A DNA stretch of 64,000 nucleotides from Unio delphinus (GCA_029339505.1 JAQISU010000071.1:1674001-1738000), one strand, 5' to 3'. Shown: positions 32,232 through 43,612, counted from the first letter of the stretch. The notes: generated by a model from the sequence alone, not told the origin. Numbers and translations are program-made.

Positions 32232-32755
32232 ATTAATTACCAGCGGCCATCATCAATTTGCCTTTCATAGCTGATTTTACCAACCACGAAATCAATTTTT
32301 TTTGAAAGATTTATCAGGAATAGCATTTAACGCATGAATTAATTTCACATCCGCGAGATGCCTGTGTTGCAGATTGCTGCTTTTATATGCAACATCATGA
32401 GCATGACACGCATTATCAATAGCGTTTATCGGATACTCGCCGGGTCGGGGCTGATTTTGATCATCAAGTCTGATATCTAATCGTGTTCCGGGGCCACAGT
32501 AGCTATATCCTGGAAGGTGCTTTTCTCCTGGATACTTTGCCCACGGCGTTCCAGGGAGTTTTACTAACTTGGCTGCGATATCACCTTCTCGTTTTTTTTT
32601 AAAACATCTCCGAATTTCATAGAAACAAATCTGCACATTTTGATACCACTTGTTGCACATCTACCAGTAAGTGCTGATCTGTTATTTTTAGTTGTAATCG
32701 TCGTCACATCATTTGTGTTAGTACACGTTTTACACTTCACACAATATAGATCCAT
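32232..32755 (-). pseudogene. Zinc-ribbon / phospholipase A2 fusion (capsid-associated lipase)
   Basis: The N-terminal zinc ribbon (32755-32600) reads MDLYCVKCKTCTNT and GRCATSGIKM (one Cys of the usual CxxCG pair reads as Ser). A frameshift at the T/A-run at about 32591-32600 leads to the PLA2 domain. This has LPGTPWAKYPGEKHLPGYSYCGPGT (calcium-loop type) and DNACHAHDVAY (catalytic His-Asp), as in parvovirus VP1 PLA2. A second homopolymer shift at about 32297 precedes a short helical tail ending near 32232-32240. In parvoviruses this activity breaches endosomal membranes; a similar entry role is inferred. It is divergent from the ATPase gene with only a few bases between starts. Confidence 0.8.
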
Positions 32756-32760
32756 AATTT

Positions 32761-33465
32761 ATGTATAGAGATATGAATATAATTGATTTCTCAGCGACTA
32801 AAACAAGAGAACCAGTTAAGCATCATGCAGCGCTACCAAACTCTATCCGCGCAATCATAATCGGGCCATCTGGATCCGGCAAGACGCAATTGTTGCTCAA
32901 TTTAATAATAAGATGGATGAAGTGGGATAAGTTGTATTTAGTTGCTCCTCGCGTAGATGATCAACGATGTTATGAAGTGTTAAAGGATTTTAACGAGAAT
33001 GCATCAGAAATTAAAGGCGAGAACGTCATTGAATTTATAACTGATATTGACGAGGCACCATCCGTGGATGATCTTGATGGGAGCATTAACAATTTAGTCG
33101 TATACGACGATGTGATGTTGGACAATCAAAAAAACCCAGCTAGAATATTTTCCCGACGCAGGCATAAAATCACCGACGTGATATATGTCACTCAACGCTA
33201 CACTCAGATTCCAAAAGTGAGCAGAGATAACTGTAATATTCTTGCTGTGTTTAACGGCGTTGATACACATACGTTACGAAATATTTGGCAGACATGGTGT
33301 TCCGATATGGACTTCAATCAATATAGAAATTTCTTTAGCCATGCTCAGTCAACCCCGCATGGATTTATAACAATAAATTTACATGATCCTCGAACACGAT
33401 ATCGTATCGGACTTAATCAAATATTTGGTAGAAATCGTAAAAAAAAAACTCGTGAAAAATCGTAA
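32761..33465 (+). CDS. A32/FtsK-type genome-packaging ATPase, 234 aa
   Basis: Intact. Walker A IIIGPSGSGKTQLLLNLI (about 32854-32907). Walker B NNLVVYDDVMLDN (about 33088). It also has a conserved KLYLVAPRVDDQ segment, SRRRHKITDVIYVTQRYTQ (sensor-like) and a basic C-terminus RNRKKKTREKS. Length is normal for Polinton packaging ATPases. It would pump DNA into capsids. The start at 32761 is 6 bp from the divergent PLA2 start; the stop lies about 10 bp before the right terminal repeat. It is missing from the second element, which breaks inside the PLA2 gene. Confidence 0.9.
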   Translation: MYRDMNIIDFSATKTREPVKHHAALPNSIRAIIIGPSGSGKTQLLLNLIIRWMKWDKLYLVAPRVDDQRCYEVLKDFNENASEIKGENVIEFITDIDEAPSVDDLDGSINNLVVYDDVMLDNQKNPARIFSRRRHKITDVIYVTQRYTQIPKVSRDNCNILAVFNGVDTHTLRNIWQTWCSDMDFNQYRNFFSHAQSTPHGFITINLHDPRTRYRIGLNQIFGRNRKKKTREKS

Positions 33466-33474
33466 ATGATTTTT

Positions 33475-33714
33475 GTTAACTCATAGCAGCAGGGGGGCGA
33501 TAACATCACGACGAGACCGTATTTTGACTAAACGATGAAAACGGTCTTGGAGTATGATTTGCGAAAAACTTATGTTTTCCGCAAGTAATCTTTTTTTTTT
33601 TTTGTTGAAAAAGAAGGATTCGAATTAATTCTCTCGAGATGTTTGTTAGATTTAGAGCAAATGATGTCTGGAGCAAATGTCCGATTCGCCCCCCCCCCTC
33701 CCCTCCCTGCTGCT
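33475..33714 (-). repeat. Right terminal inverted repeat
   Basis: Reverse-complement match to 18175-18440. It is shorter mainly because its G/C tracts are shorter. The inner end is gttaactcatagcagcagggg. The outer end is ccctccctgctgct followed directly by CATGG. Confidence 0.9.
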
Positions 33715-33719
33715 CATGG
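33715..33719. other. Right target-site duplication (CATGG)
   Basis: Identical to 18170-18174 and directly abutting the right terminal repeat. Confidence 0.75.
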
Positions 33720-34764
33720 ATAAAATGAAATGTGCTTTCAGAAGGATTTGAATGTTTAAACAACAGCTGCACTAGATTGAAGGATCGACTTGAATAAGTA
33801 TTAAATCTAATTTTCATATGAAGTTATTTTGTATTACTAGTATTTTTTCTTTCTTTCTTTCTGTTTAGTATTACTATTGTTTGAATATGTTATGCTTTTT
33901 TCTATATTTTCTCTCTATCCTTACTTAAATGAAACACTGTAAAAAAACGGGTCGGGAATTGGGGGGGGGGATCATCAACCTATGTGGCTCATTTTTCGTT
34001 GGGGATTTAAATTCGTGGTTTGTGGCAACCCACGAATATTGATGATACTATAGTACCCATATATGCCGAATCTGAGACTCGAACCCAGATAGAGGTGAGA
34101 TGGCACTGATCCGTAACAGAGGGCGTTTTGAACCACTCGGCCAATCGATGCCCCCGCTTCATTTTTCGTAAAGTACTTAGATCTTCGAGAAAGTGCATTG
34201 TTTTAGAGAACGATAAAATCTTCAATGCTAATGAGCATTTAAAAAATTGGACTGAACGAGTTACAATGTTTATCGAGAAAAAAAAAATGCCGTAAAGCTC
34301 CGTGGGGAACATTGATTATTTGTGATAAAGAAAACACTTTAGAAATTTAGAGCGCCGTCTGTTGTCATAATGCCTTGCTTATCTCTAGTATGTCATTATG
34401 ACAAAGGATGGCAACGTGAGATGGACAACAAAGACGATACTGATAAAAAAAAGTATTTACACTGTTGTATGACCAAACCTGTATGAAAACAGCAGTTGGA
34501 ACAATAGCAAGAAGTTATTTGTTTCTTTTCATATCATTAAGATAAATGTCAAACTAGTTTCATTCACAACATTTCATCACATAGTGAAGTCTATAATTCA
34601 TAAAATATGCAGGTGGCAACTTACACATGGACATTACTGACATAAGTTGGATCGTTTGGGTACTTCTATCACACATTATTTGAGGTATGTTTGATACATA
34701 AATTTTGTTTTGAAAACATACCAAAATTGTATTATAAGTATAATATTTTACCTGGATGCATGTA
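33720..34764. other. Host-like spacer between the two Polinton elements
   Basis: About 1 kb with a SINE head (34040-34150, reverse) and a fragment with ttcgtggtttgtgg motifs at 33990-34045 resembling 16048-16140. No gene seen. Confidence 0.5.
34040..34150 (-). mobile_element. tRNA-like SINE head, reverse orientation
   Basis: The reverse complement carries a box B-like gggttcgagtctcagattcgg and box A-like ggccgagtggttca, as in the SINE copies at 12238 and 57143. The body is missing. Confidence 0.7.
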
Positions 34765-34779
34765 CATTATAGTCCATGA

Positions 34780-35709
34780 AATAATTAAGGTATTAAATAT
34801 TCAGCAAAGCCCCATGGAGCTCTAAGAGATACTGCGGTTGATCCAGCGCCGGCCGGATATGCGAGGCCAGGTGCTGCTTTTCATGTCATAGATATTAATC
34901 CTAATTACAACCTGGGATTTGCAACATGTACATTAATGTTGAAGGGATCACGTAGATTATGTTCATGCGCGATTCCACTGCATCATATATTTGGATATTG
35001 TAGAAATGTTAGAAAAGTTATCTTTGAAGCTAAACACACAGTTGTTCTCGTGCAAAAAGGTGATGATAACGATGCAAACTGGCATGCTGCTGGTGTTGCT
35101 GCTGGTAAAGTAAATATAGCAAAACTTACATTATGGATGCCATCAATGACTCCATCGATCGTCGCAAATAAAAAAATCAATTATGAGTGTGGGTGGTAAA
35201 TCATTGTTGTCATAGTTAACAGTATCAACAACTAGTCTGCAGGGTCGCATTAATGGAGATTTTTCAAGCATGTTACATCAAACAAGGGAATTTCTTCGCC
35301 TCGACACATATTTATTACATTCTAGGATGTTGCGAGCTTAAATTCTCAGGAGCACAGCCATATGATATTTGATCAATAGGGTGTTAACCACATCTGTGAA
35401 TATTTTACTTAATTACGACCAAAATCAAATTTGCTGACATTGATGGCACGTGATTAAAATGTAGATACCGGTCTACAAATATCGCAATTAGACTTTAGAA
35501 ACCTATATCCGATTTATTATTTTTCACTGGAACATCTTGACTTAACCAGACAATCCGTCGTTGACGTATAATTCGACGCTCGTGTAACCGCTCCTCCTGC
35601 TGGTGGCCATTACAGAGCAATTGCCGTCATTCTCAGTGATAAATCATGCTACTCGAAGGTGTTGTGGACGAATGAGTATAGTTGATGCGCCAATAGAAAA
35701 CATGTAGTA
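34780..35709 (+). pseudogene. Major capsid protein relic
   Basis: Aligns with the capsid gene of the first element. The open part 34936-35199 has CAIPLHHIFGYCRNVRKV and LWMPSMTPS; upstream RPGAAFHV; downstream VDTGLQISQLDFRNLYPIYY. The N-terminal third is missing and several stops are present. Orientation is opposite to the first copy relative to the replication genes. Confidence 0.8.
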
Positions 35710-35754
35710 GTCCAAAAACATGTAGACAATTATATCAATCTCGTATTAAATAAA

Positions 35755-36559
35755 ATGTCATATAGTCACGTTAGTGTTACTATGACACCTGGTCAGATTA
35801 AAAAGTTGCAATCGGATTCAGCTAAAAAAATGTAGAACTACGATATCGTTAAAACACAATCAAATGTCTGGTCGTCAGAATAAACTATCACTGACAGCTT
35901 GTCAGATTAAGCATTTCAGTGATGCTAACAAAAACAAAAAATGTGTTCAGGTCACTCTCTTTGCGTCCGTGATCAAAGACATGATAAAATCAGGTGGTAT
36001 ATTTCCACTTCTCGCTACGTTACCAGCGCTAATTGCCACTGCCGCCTCCGCGGTCGCGAAAGCTGCCGCTCACGGAGCTGTTGGTTCCGCCGCTGGGATG
36101 GCACTAAAGAAAGCGACTGGACAGGGATACAACAAAAAAGAGACGATCCGTCAAGGGAAAGGGTCTAAGACTATCAGGAACTCCGTATTCATTGTACAGC
36201 ATAAACGGCCTGAGACTACCGGGTACAGTTTGCTCACTCCGCTGTCAAATTTTGATTTACTCGATGCTGTCCAAAAATACGCGATAAGAAACTTGAGAGG
36301 TGTTTTTATGCGAGATCAATTACCACAACAACCAAACAGCGCTGAAACCGGTATCATTAATCTCGATAACAGCACCGGACCTGATCCGCGTGGAATTGTT
36401 TATTTTGATTCTTACGGGTTAGAGCCACCTAAAGAATGTATGCGCTATATACACCAATTCAGTATTCCGATCTGGTACTCAAAGCTACCAACACAAAAAA
36501 TTACCGACCCACCAATATGCAGCAAGAAAGTATTAAATGCATTTAGCGCTATATCATGA
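35755..36559 (+). pseudogene. pX-like protein running in frame into the protease
   Basis: A first segment (ATG at 35755) ends at a TAG after about 26 codons. A 231-codon open frame (35864-36559) then covers the second pX-like motif, IKSGGIFPLLATLP, the Ala-rich core and the basic tail. It continues without a stop into the protease (LSNFDLLDAVQKYAIRN). In the protease part the segment holding the catalytic His (GTHWVAYAI in the first copy) is deleted between NLDNSTG and DPRGIVYFDSYG. The Cys-region PPICSKK is present. The protease is therefore dead. The fusion may be a decay product, because the first copy has a stop between the two genes. Confidence 0.75.
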
Positions 36560-36629
36560 TCAACTATACCACCCCATAAAACCGTACACGAATATACAAG
36601 TATTCGCTTTTAGAGAGATCTTAAATATA

Positions 36630-37365
36630 ATGGTTGATATTTGGGGAAGATCTCTCTCAAGCCTGAAAAAAACCACCGAGGTAAATACTGCAACCAAAGA
36701 TATAAAAAAAAATCGAAGATGAAATATCCGAGATATTAAACCTCGCAAGTGTGGATCCGAACGAAATAGTTGTATTTCAAGACCGACAAGGGAAATTGAA
36801 AACGAGTAATGTTTCTCTTAATGGTATTCTAGTTAAAATTTATGGAGTAACGGAAAATTCTCTAACGGTGTTTGATTCCACCAGGAGTTGTTTTTCCAAC
36901 TGTGATTGATAGTATTAACAATCGAGTAGAAAAATCCGGTGGCACAATGACAGGCAACCTCGACATGAACTCGAATAAAATAACCACACTTGGTAATCCA
37001 ACATTAGACACTGATGCTGTGACAAAAAATATGTAGGTATGTTAGACAATAAACTAACAACGCTGCAACAAGAATATAAAACCACAAATGATAAACTAAC
37101 AACGTTGCGAGCTAAGTATGATGTTCATGTACGCGAGCTTGGAAATCTTCGTAGGAATTTTATAAAAATTGATGAGACCACAGATAATTTCTTTGGAAAA
37201 CCACCAGTGATCCCCATGAAACTTTCTGATATTAAAACAAATATTGATACGATTAAACACACACAATATCGTTAATGATACTCGGCTTGATAAAGCTAAA
37301 ATACCTGAACGAATGTCCAACAATATCGATATGATCAAGTCAGTGAGTTTCAATCTAAACTAAAA
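36630..37365 (+). pseudogene. Fibre relic with a different shaft
   Basis: The N-terminus MVDIWGRSLSSLKKTTE matches the first element's fibre tail. Sequence downstream differs. It carries SGGTMTGNLDMNSNKITTLG followed by LDTDAVTKN, a motif common in phage and virus tail fibres. Next comes a coiled-coil stretch (LDNKLTTLQQEYKTTNDKL), then one FFGKPPVIPMKLSDIK repeat of the type seen in copy 1. The C-terminal head is missing. Several frameshifts. Confidence 0.7.
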
Positions 37366-37369
37366 AAAT

Positions 37370-37862
37370 CTCATTGACGAATACACAACAAATATAAAAC
37401 AAAATACCGCAGGCGAATTGCTAACATCGACATAATTGTGTATTCGGTTTCAGGTGCAATTGCTGGAAAAGGTATAATGCTATCAAGTGTAACAATGCTG
37501 TCTCCTGTAGTTGTCACAATTTGTGTTTCAACTGTGACCAGCATCATGACAAAAACAATATATCCACATGCAATCAGAATAAACTACACGAGTATATAAT
37601 TAAGTTACATATCGCCGAGGATGCATATTCTCAATTGTCGTCGCTGATATCATCCAGTCTCAAGGACATAACACTAGCAGATGACGAATTCTCCGCGATG
37701 ATGAACATCTACGTCACAGCAACATCAAACTTAGAAAAGTCACACAATAATAACAACAACAATGACATCAACATCAACAACGGAATTACTTCAGCAAATA
37801 GCCACAAACACAACGCCGCAAAAGACAACCATGTTCTCAATAACCTCAACCAACGCTGAATT
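37370..37862 (+). pseudogene. Membrane-protein relic
   Basis: Homologous to 19692-20291: IDIIVYSVSGAIAGKGIML, then a hydrophobic segment and a helical region, with the C-terminal part in another frame (37521-37859). Its end overlaps the start of the penton-like gene, as in the first element. Confidence 0.65.
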
Positions 37863-38737
37863 CAGTGTCAATTTTCCCAGTGCGTTACCAGTTAAAGAGA
37901 TCGCATTAGCAAAATTACGAGTATAGTACAGTTGGCCGAATATTAGATCAAAATCATTTGGTGGTCAGCAACCGAATAATTTCCTGGTGTTTGCGAGTAA
38001 AAATAAACAAGACGGAACTCCAGATTGGAATATTGTTTCTTTACTATCTGGGACTTACCAAATCGAACAGATCAATAATGAATTCCAACGTAAAATAAAC
38101 AAAGGAATCAAAAATCGCTATAACAGTTCATGAACCAACACTATCAACCGCAATTGAGATAACTCCCCTAGGTATCTCGAAGATATATACCACAGTTTTA
38201 TCAGAACAGTGTTAGGATGGCCTGAAATCCCACCACCTAAATATAAAATGCCGCGAGAACCAACCCTGAATGATTTTACCACAGATGTGAAAAAATTTAT
38301 TGCAGAACCAGAGTACAGAGAACCGATTTGGGAAAGAGAATTATTCATGTTCTTATAAATGGTGAAAAAATATGCACTATTGTTAATAACATATTTAAGA
38401 GTGTTTTTATAACGGATACTCTTAAAATGGTTGTAAATGAGGAGTATATTAATAGTTTCCAAAAGGAATAAACCCAGAACTCACTCTGGGTTTATTCAGA
38501 AGTTACCAAATAAATCTAGAAAATACAAATCAAGCCCAGCAAGGATATATTTTATATTCGTTTGCACCAACTGTTCCACCTGGATTTTTAATCATACAGG
38601 AACCTGTTAATCCAGTGCATATGCGATGTCATACTGATTCATTAACGAGAATTAATTTTAAACTCACTGGCCAATCCAATAATCTGATTGATTTACGGGG
38701 AGATATTTTACAAATTAGTCTGTATGTGAAGTCTTAA
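37764..38737 (+). pseudogene. Penton-like protein relic
   Basis: Starts MTSTSTTELLQQIATNTTP and reads NFPSALPVKEIALAKLRV before a TAG. Later segments (NIVSLLSGTYQIEQINN, then from about 38505 a long C-terminal segment with GYILYSFAPTVPPGF) match 18461-19783. The C-terminus continues past the codon where the first copy has TGA, to a TAA at about 38735. A central part is lost. Confidence 0.75.
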
Positions 38738-38950
38738 GACCTTTACGTAAATGATTTCCATCTTAAAGATTTTCATCGTAATAGGATTTCCGCAGAGATT
38801 GTATCATCGAAAAGACTTTTACCTCAGAGACTTTGTCTCCAGGATTTCCGCAGTGATTTTATTACCAAAAACGATTTTCGTCTTAAGATTACCGTCGCGA
38901 TATCATTGTTTTTTTTTACTTCCGTGATGCGCGGTGCGAAAAAAAAGAAA
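38738..38950. other. Junction between inverted virion block and replication block
   Basis: The first 35 bp (gtaaatgatttccatcttaaagatt) still match the sequence between penton-like gene and terminal repeat of element 1. Homology stops where the terminal repeat should begin. The rest has short repeated phrases (gatttccgcag, gattttcatcg/gattttcgtc). This is the likely rearrangement breakpoint. Confidence 0.6.
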
Positions 38951-38954
38951 CACT

Positions 38955-39213
38955 GATCTACATCGGTGTTGTACTTAGCTTCCAGGAAGTGTTTCTATTG
39001 ACGCGTTAACGGCTTGTTTTAGTTCCTTGATAAAGGAAAAATGTGACGGTAACACATATCTGTAACGCGGGCTATGTCTTCTAAATACTGAAAGTCAGAA
39101 AGGATTTTATCACAATCTAATTTAGCTGATAAAATTGTATTCCCTGTTTTTTCAAATCTGTAATAGCAGAAATTATATCATTGATATTTTCATAATTCAA
39201 TATATGATAAATA
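38955..39213 (-). pseudogene. Relic of the 130-aa unknown protein
   Basis: The reverse strand reads NINDIISAITDLKKQG near 39190-39140 and a frameshifted segment matching YVLP...IKELKQAVNA of the gene at 26355-26747. Short and broken. Confidence 0.55.
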
Positions 39214-39214
39214 T

Positions 39215-39800
39215 ATCTTTAATAGAGAATTTTTTACAACAAAAACATAGCCAGATTGCGACTATAAGGATATATCGATTAAGTTTGAAACCCACAGCAA
39301 TACTTTCATTGTAAATATTCAAATCGATTTTTTTTCCCAAATCGCTTGGAAAGCGCTGAGTTTTGTATTTTATCTGCAACACGTCTATCCGAAGGCATAC
39401 AAATATCAAAATACTCGCCGGCTTCATTCATGGATTGAAATATTAATTCTTCACCCGTATCAATGTTTATAGATCTGATAGATTTTGCAATTTTTGGGTA
39501 CATTCCAGTACGCCCGCGCTTGATATTCTCACTCTGAGTGATAGCTTGAAGATTTTCCAATTGGTTATTTGTAAAATCTGAATCAATGTGATCTAAAACA
39601 AAACCATCTTTGATCAGTCCGTTAAAACATTCAAATATTATCCCATGACAATAATATTTTTTCTTCCCAGCATTAAATCTGAGATACCCAGTATTATCGA
39701 CGTCCCCTACTGGTCTTTTCAGCCTGCGGTGTCTGACTACACTATCTCGCGATGCTTCATAGTTGCTGATCGTGGGATGTGGTTGAAATTCTTGGCTAAT
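39215..39800 (-). pseudogene. HNH homing-type endonuclease relic
   Basis: The C-terminal part (39306-39560) is open, with NLQAITQSENIKRG and a DNA-binding repeat FQSMNEAGEYFDICMPSDRRVADKI. The N-terminal HNH core lies upstream in other frames. It confirms the two-domain layout inferred for the gene at 26895-27384. Confidence 0.65.
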
Positions 39801-39849
39801 TTATATACATATATATTATTTGTCTAATTGATTATTTGGTTTAATTATT

Positions 39850-40150
39850 ATTTATTGAGAATCTATCAATGTAGTCTTGAGGTGTTCTTATGACTTTGTC
39901 GTTGACACTTGTCAGGGTTAGAGTCTTTGATTCGTTAATCATAATAGCGCTTAAGCTCCTTGTATCGTTTACCACCACATTGGAGGCACAGCTGTGTCTG
40001 TCCTTGTACTCCAACACCACATCGTATACAAGGCAACGGACCTAAACATCCTCGTCGCACACTCTGTGGATGATATCCACAGAATTCGTTTTTGCATGAT
40101 TTGTTACAAACGGTTACTGATCCTATCATAAGCCATTTGCAGTGATTCAT
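39850..40150 (-). pseudogene. Zinc-finger protein relic
   Basis: Open from 40150 (MNHCKWLMIG) through CNKSCKNEFCGYH and PCIRCGVGVQGQTQLCLQCGG, then an early stop at 39935. All the cysteines of the gene at 27398 are kept. Confidence 0.65.
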
Positions 40151-40192
40151 TATATATAAATACTTTATTTAAATACTTGTTTTAATTATAGT

Positions 40193-43100
40193 ATGAAGGA
40201 GTTTGAGAGATTATCCAAAATCAAACCCTGGAAAAATGCTAAATGCAATCTCAATAGAGTCTTCATAGATGCACCAAAAAAGGGTCTAATAAGTGATAGA
40301 AGTATGATAGGTAAAATCCATTCCGGGTTTAACGAATTTAAACGCGACGGAGCATCTCATTGTTTTTCAACATTTCGAATTGATGGTAGTGTTGATGCTA
40401 CCATGAACGACAAAGATGCAGCAAGAATAATATCGCATCTTGACCATCAAAAGTATTTTTTAGAGTGAAATTCATTATCCGTTCAGAAACAGGTAGTTGC
40501 ATTATTCGTGATAAATTCGACCCTGTATTAAAAAAAAGCTGTCACCGTGAGTCAGGATTCCAAACCAAGAGTGTTGACTGGAATTGACAAATCGTATTAC
40601 GAGAGAGCGTATCCCGTGACCGCGATTGTTTATGCGATTTATCCGATAAATGAAAAACCAAGTGTTAAAATTAAAACCTATGAAATTGTCATCGCTGAAT
40701 TGTGTAGCCGAACGAGTAATTAGAGCATTTTACCAATGCCTGGAAACAAGTTGACAGATCTAAGACGTAAAAAAATAAACGAATGGGCACTAACAGTCAA
40801 GGATAATGGGGCCACAATTTAAAATGTAGCTGAGCTAGAAACATCATTAAGATTTCCAATAACCGTAGCGACGATAACATGAGAAATATTATACAAATCG
40901 AAATATAAAAAACGGGGTTCCAATTAAAATCATTAATCATAATACACACGCGTGGACCTCCGCGGTAACAATATTTCCGCGAGATCGAATTGCAAGATAT
41001 TACCCGCCAGAGAGTTCTGGTAGTAACATGTTTGATTTTATTTACGAGTTAAGTAAAAAGGATCCTGTATCAGTGTGGTTATTTCCTAGTTTCAAAGACG
41101 AAGAGTGTAAATTCGATTAATTTGTAAGATCTAACGGAGAAATGTACCGTACTGAATCTCTTCACGACGAGATGAGAAAACTCGCTGACAAATTTTCAAA
41201 GGATACTACTGAGCAATTACTAACAAACTGTTGTACTGTTCCATCTGTCGCGGCACATTTCGCTAGAGAGAAAACTCTGTGGAAACCAGCTAGATTTGAA
41301 TTTCTCGCAGATGTTCAAGCGTGTTTAATAGAATATGGACATAGTGGATTATGGAATACCAAATATGATCCCGAAAATGTTTCTCGGTAGATATGGTTGT
41401 GTGTTATCCGGCTAGGTTTCTCGGGATGAGTGAATGCTCTGAATATTTTGAACGATTTGAACATCCCACACACTCGATAACCCGTGTTGCGATTAATGGA
41501 CCACTTCCCGATTTTGATCTAACCGGATTCGCTCGTGTAGTATCATTCGAGTTTGCCCAAGGACTTCATCAGTGCAGTTATGTTTGGTTTCTTAGACATA
41601 TATCTGAAAAAACTGGTATCAATAGTGTTATTACGGTATGTGATTGATTGTAAAATGCTGATATCGCTGATTGTCAGTGAGGCAATAATATCATATCACG
41701 CGCAGACTGAAGTTTGGTTACCACAACCCGATAGTCTTGATAGTATAATTAACGATTGCAAAGAACATTTTCCTTCCCTCGACGAAGAATATCTTGTTAA
41801 AGCATCCAAAGAGATCTTTGAAGTCAATCATAAAAATGCAAAATATCTCGGTAGAAGAATAATTGGAAAATTCACACAGGGTGGAACATATGATCAAAGG
41901 CGACATTATTCACGATTAATTCTAGATGATGTTGAACACGATTTTATAATCGCGGATGCAACATGAGGTACTTATGTCAATCGTAAAAATGCCTACTTGT
42001 CCGATGGTACAAAATTTGGTACAATTGTTAGTTACGTAGATGGAGAAAGTCCCAAAACGTACATCTAAGGGCGTCTATGCTGGCTTATGCTTCTATTAAT
42101 TTACTTTCGATGATAAATAGATTTCCTGACATCGCGGTCAGGGTAGCAACTGATTCATTTTATATAGATATCAAACATAGCGAAGCAGTGGCTGAATTTA
42201 CAAATTCTGATGAGTGTTGTGATCATGAAAAATCAAAAAAAAATGTTGCGCGATTATTCTGCATCAGCAGATGTTCCCATCGAGGATAATTACATGAAAA
42301 ATAATCAAATATCAGAACTATCTAAAGCCCAAATGTTGTCTGATCCAGTATGTAGATATAAAACCGTTTACTTAAATGGATGTGGCGGATCTGGAAAAAC
42401 AACACGAGTGATCGAATTATTTCGAGGGAAATCAAACATGATTGTGCTAACAACACCACAAAGACTTGCAAGAGAGATGAAACAGAGAGGAGTTGATTCT
42501 TGTACATATCACATCTTTCTTTCGATGGAAAGGTGACGAATGGACTCCAGATCGAATGGATGAGAAATATATTTCTGAAACCATTATTTGGGATGAGATA
42601 TGCACAGTGTCGTCAGATATATTACAAATGTTTCTCGGGTGGTTGTTACTGAAAAATACAGCTGTGATAATGTGTGGCGATCATGGTCAACCACCACCAT
42701 TTGTTGGTTTTTCTCCGCATGATTGGTTGAAGAATTTTGTAGATTATTATGAAGAAATTAATACTGATCACAGATTACTTGATCCAGAATTAAGTGAGTT
42801 TAAGAAATTAATCAGCTTACAACTGGATAAAATCTAGCGTGAAATAGCGCGTGAAATAATTTCAGAAACCCCATTAAATGATTTTTGGGAAGCGTGGAGA
42901 CCAAACGATTTGATAGTAGCAAGTAGAAAAAAAACCAGAGACACACTTCAAGCGCGGTTGTTTCAAACACATAAAGAAAAATTCGCAACACTTTCAGTGT
43001 CATTGTATTATAGGCCTACGGATTCACGAAGACAGAATATTGAAGATGATATTCCTGGTCAGACTGAGACGCAGATTCTCGTGTTAAATGATATTGTGTT

Positions 43101-43612
43101 GGTTGATATCAATGTTGTCAAAAATGCATTGCGCGCTGATAAATCTCCGTGGACGCTAGGATAAACAATGACGATACATTCTTCGCAGGGATTGAATATA
43201 TCCGATACGAATGTTTGGATCGTAGATGATTGCATCGAGTGGTCGAATTTAGTTTATCTCGCAGTGTCCAGAGTTCGAAGAATAAATCAACTCCGAAGAG
43301 TTGTTTTAGATGCTAATGACACAACAATCAATGATATTGTCAGCGATGATATAATAAGAAACAAACTCACTGGTTATAAACAACAGCATAAAAAAATAAA
43401 CGAGAATTTGATATTGATGTTGAATTTATAATTACGCTGAAACGACAACAGAATAATCACTGCGCGAGCTGTAATTGTATAATGCGTTGGCAGTATTCAG
43501 ATAAAGATCCTCGCCAATTTACCACAAACAGAAAGGATAATAGTCTTGGTCATACCAGAGATAATGTGATGTTGACCTGTCTTGAGTGTAACATAAACAG
43601 AGGTGCTAGTTA
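40193..43612 (+). pseudogene. PolB - SF1 helicase - HNH fusion relic
   Basis: Second copy of the fused replication gene, co-linear with 27776-31294. It starts MKEFERLSKIKPWKN and reads directly past the codon that is TGA in copy 1 (here AGA). PolB segments include HPTHSITRVAINGPLPD (41462-41512) and motif C VRVATDSFYID (about 42139). The helicase has YLNGCGGSGKTTRVIELF (42370-42423), IIWDEICTV (42580-42606), VIMCGDHGQPPP and TIHSSQGLNISD. The HNH end has CASCNCIMRW and TCLECN. Motif A and several other stretches lie in shifted frames. The helicase frame breaks at the same codon region (about 42510) as in copy 1, but by a different offset. No exonuclease motif is obvious in either copy. Confidence 0.85.

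Larger units (their letters stand above)
18175..33714. mobile_element. Maverick/Polinton (adintovirus-like) endogenous virus, terminally complete, 15.5 kb
   Basis: A terminally complete provirus-like element bounded by inverted repeats and a 5-bp target duplication. The left 7.5 kb holds virion genes, all on the minus strand. The right part holds replication, integration and packaging genes on both strands. Diagnostic genes are a retroviral-type integrase, PolB, adenain-type protease, double-jelly-roll capsid protein and packaging ATPase, the defining set of Polintons/adintoviruses. The polymerase is fused to an SF1 helicase and an HNH domain, unlike textbook Polintons. Several genes carry stops and frameshifts, so as written it is not autonomous. 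It has relatives at 34765-44775 and 9770-11530. Confidence 0.92.

Noticed and set aside
18175..33714. Bacterial or phage contamination
   Set aside because: The phage-like motifs (HNH, tail-fibre motif) sit in an element with Polinton genes, terminal repeats and a target duplication inside animal repeat DNA, and decayed relatives flank it.
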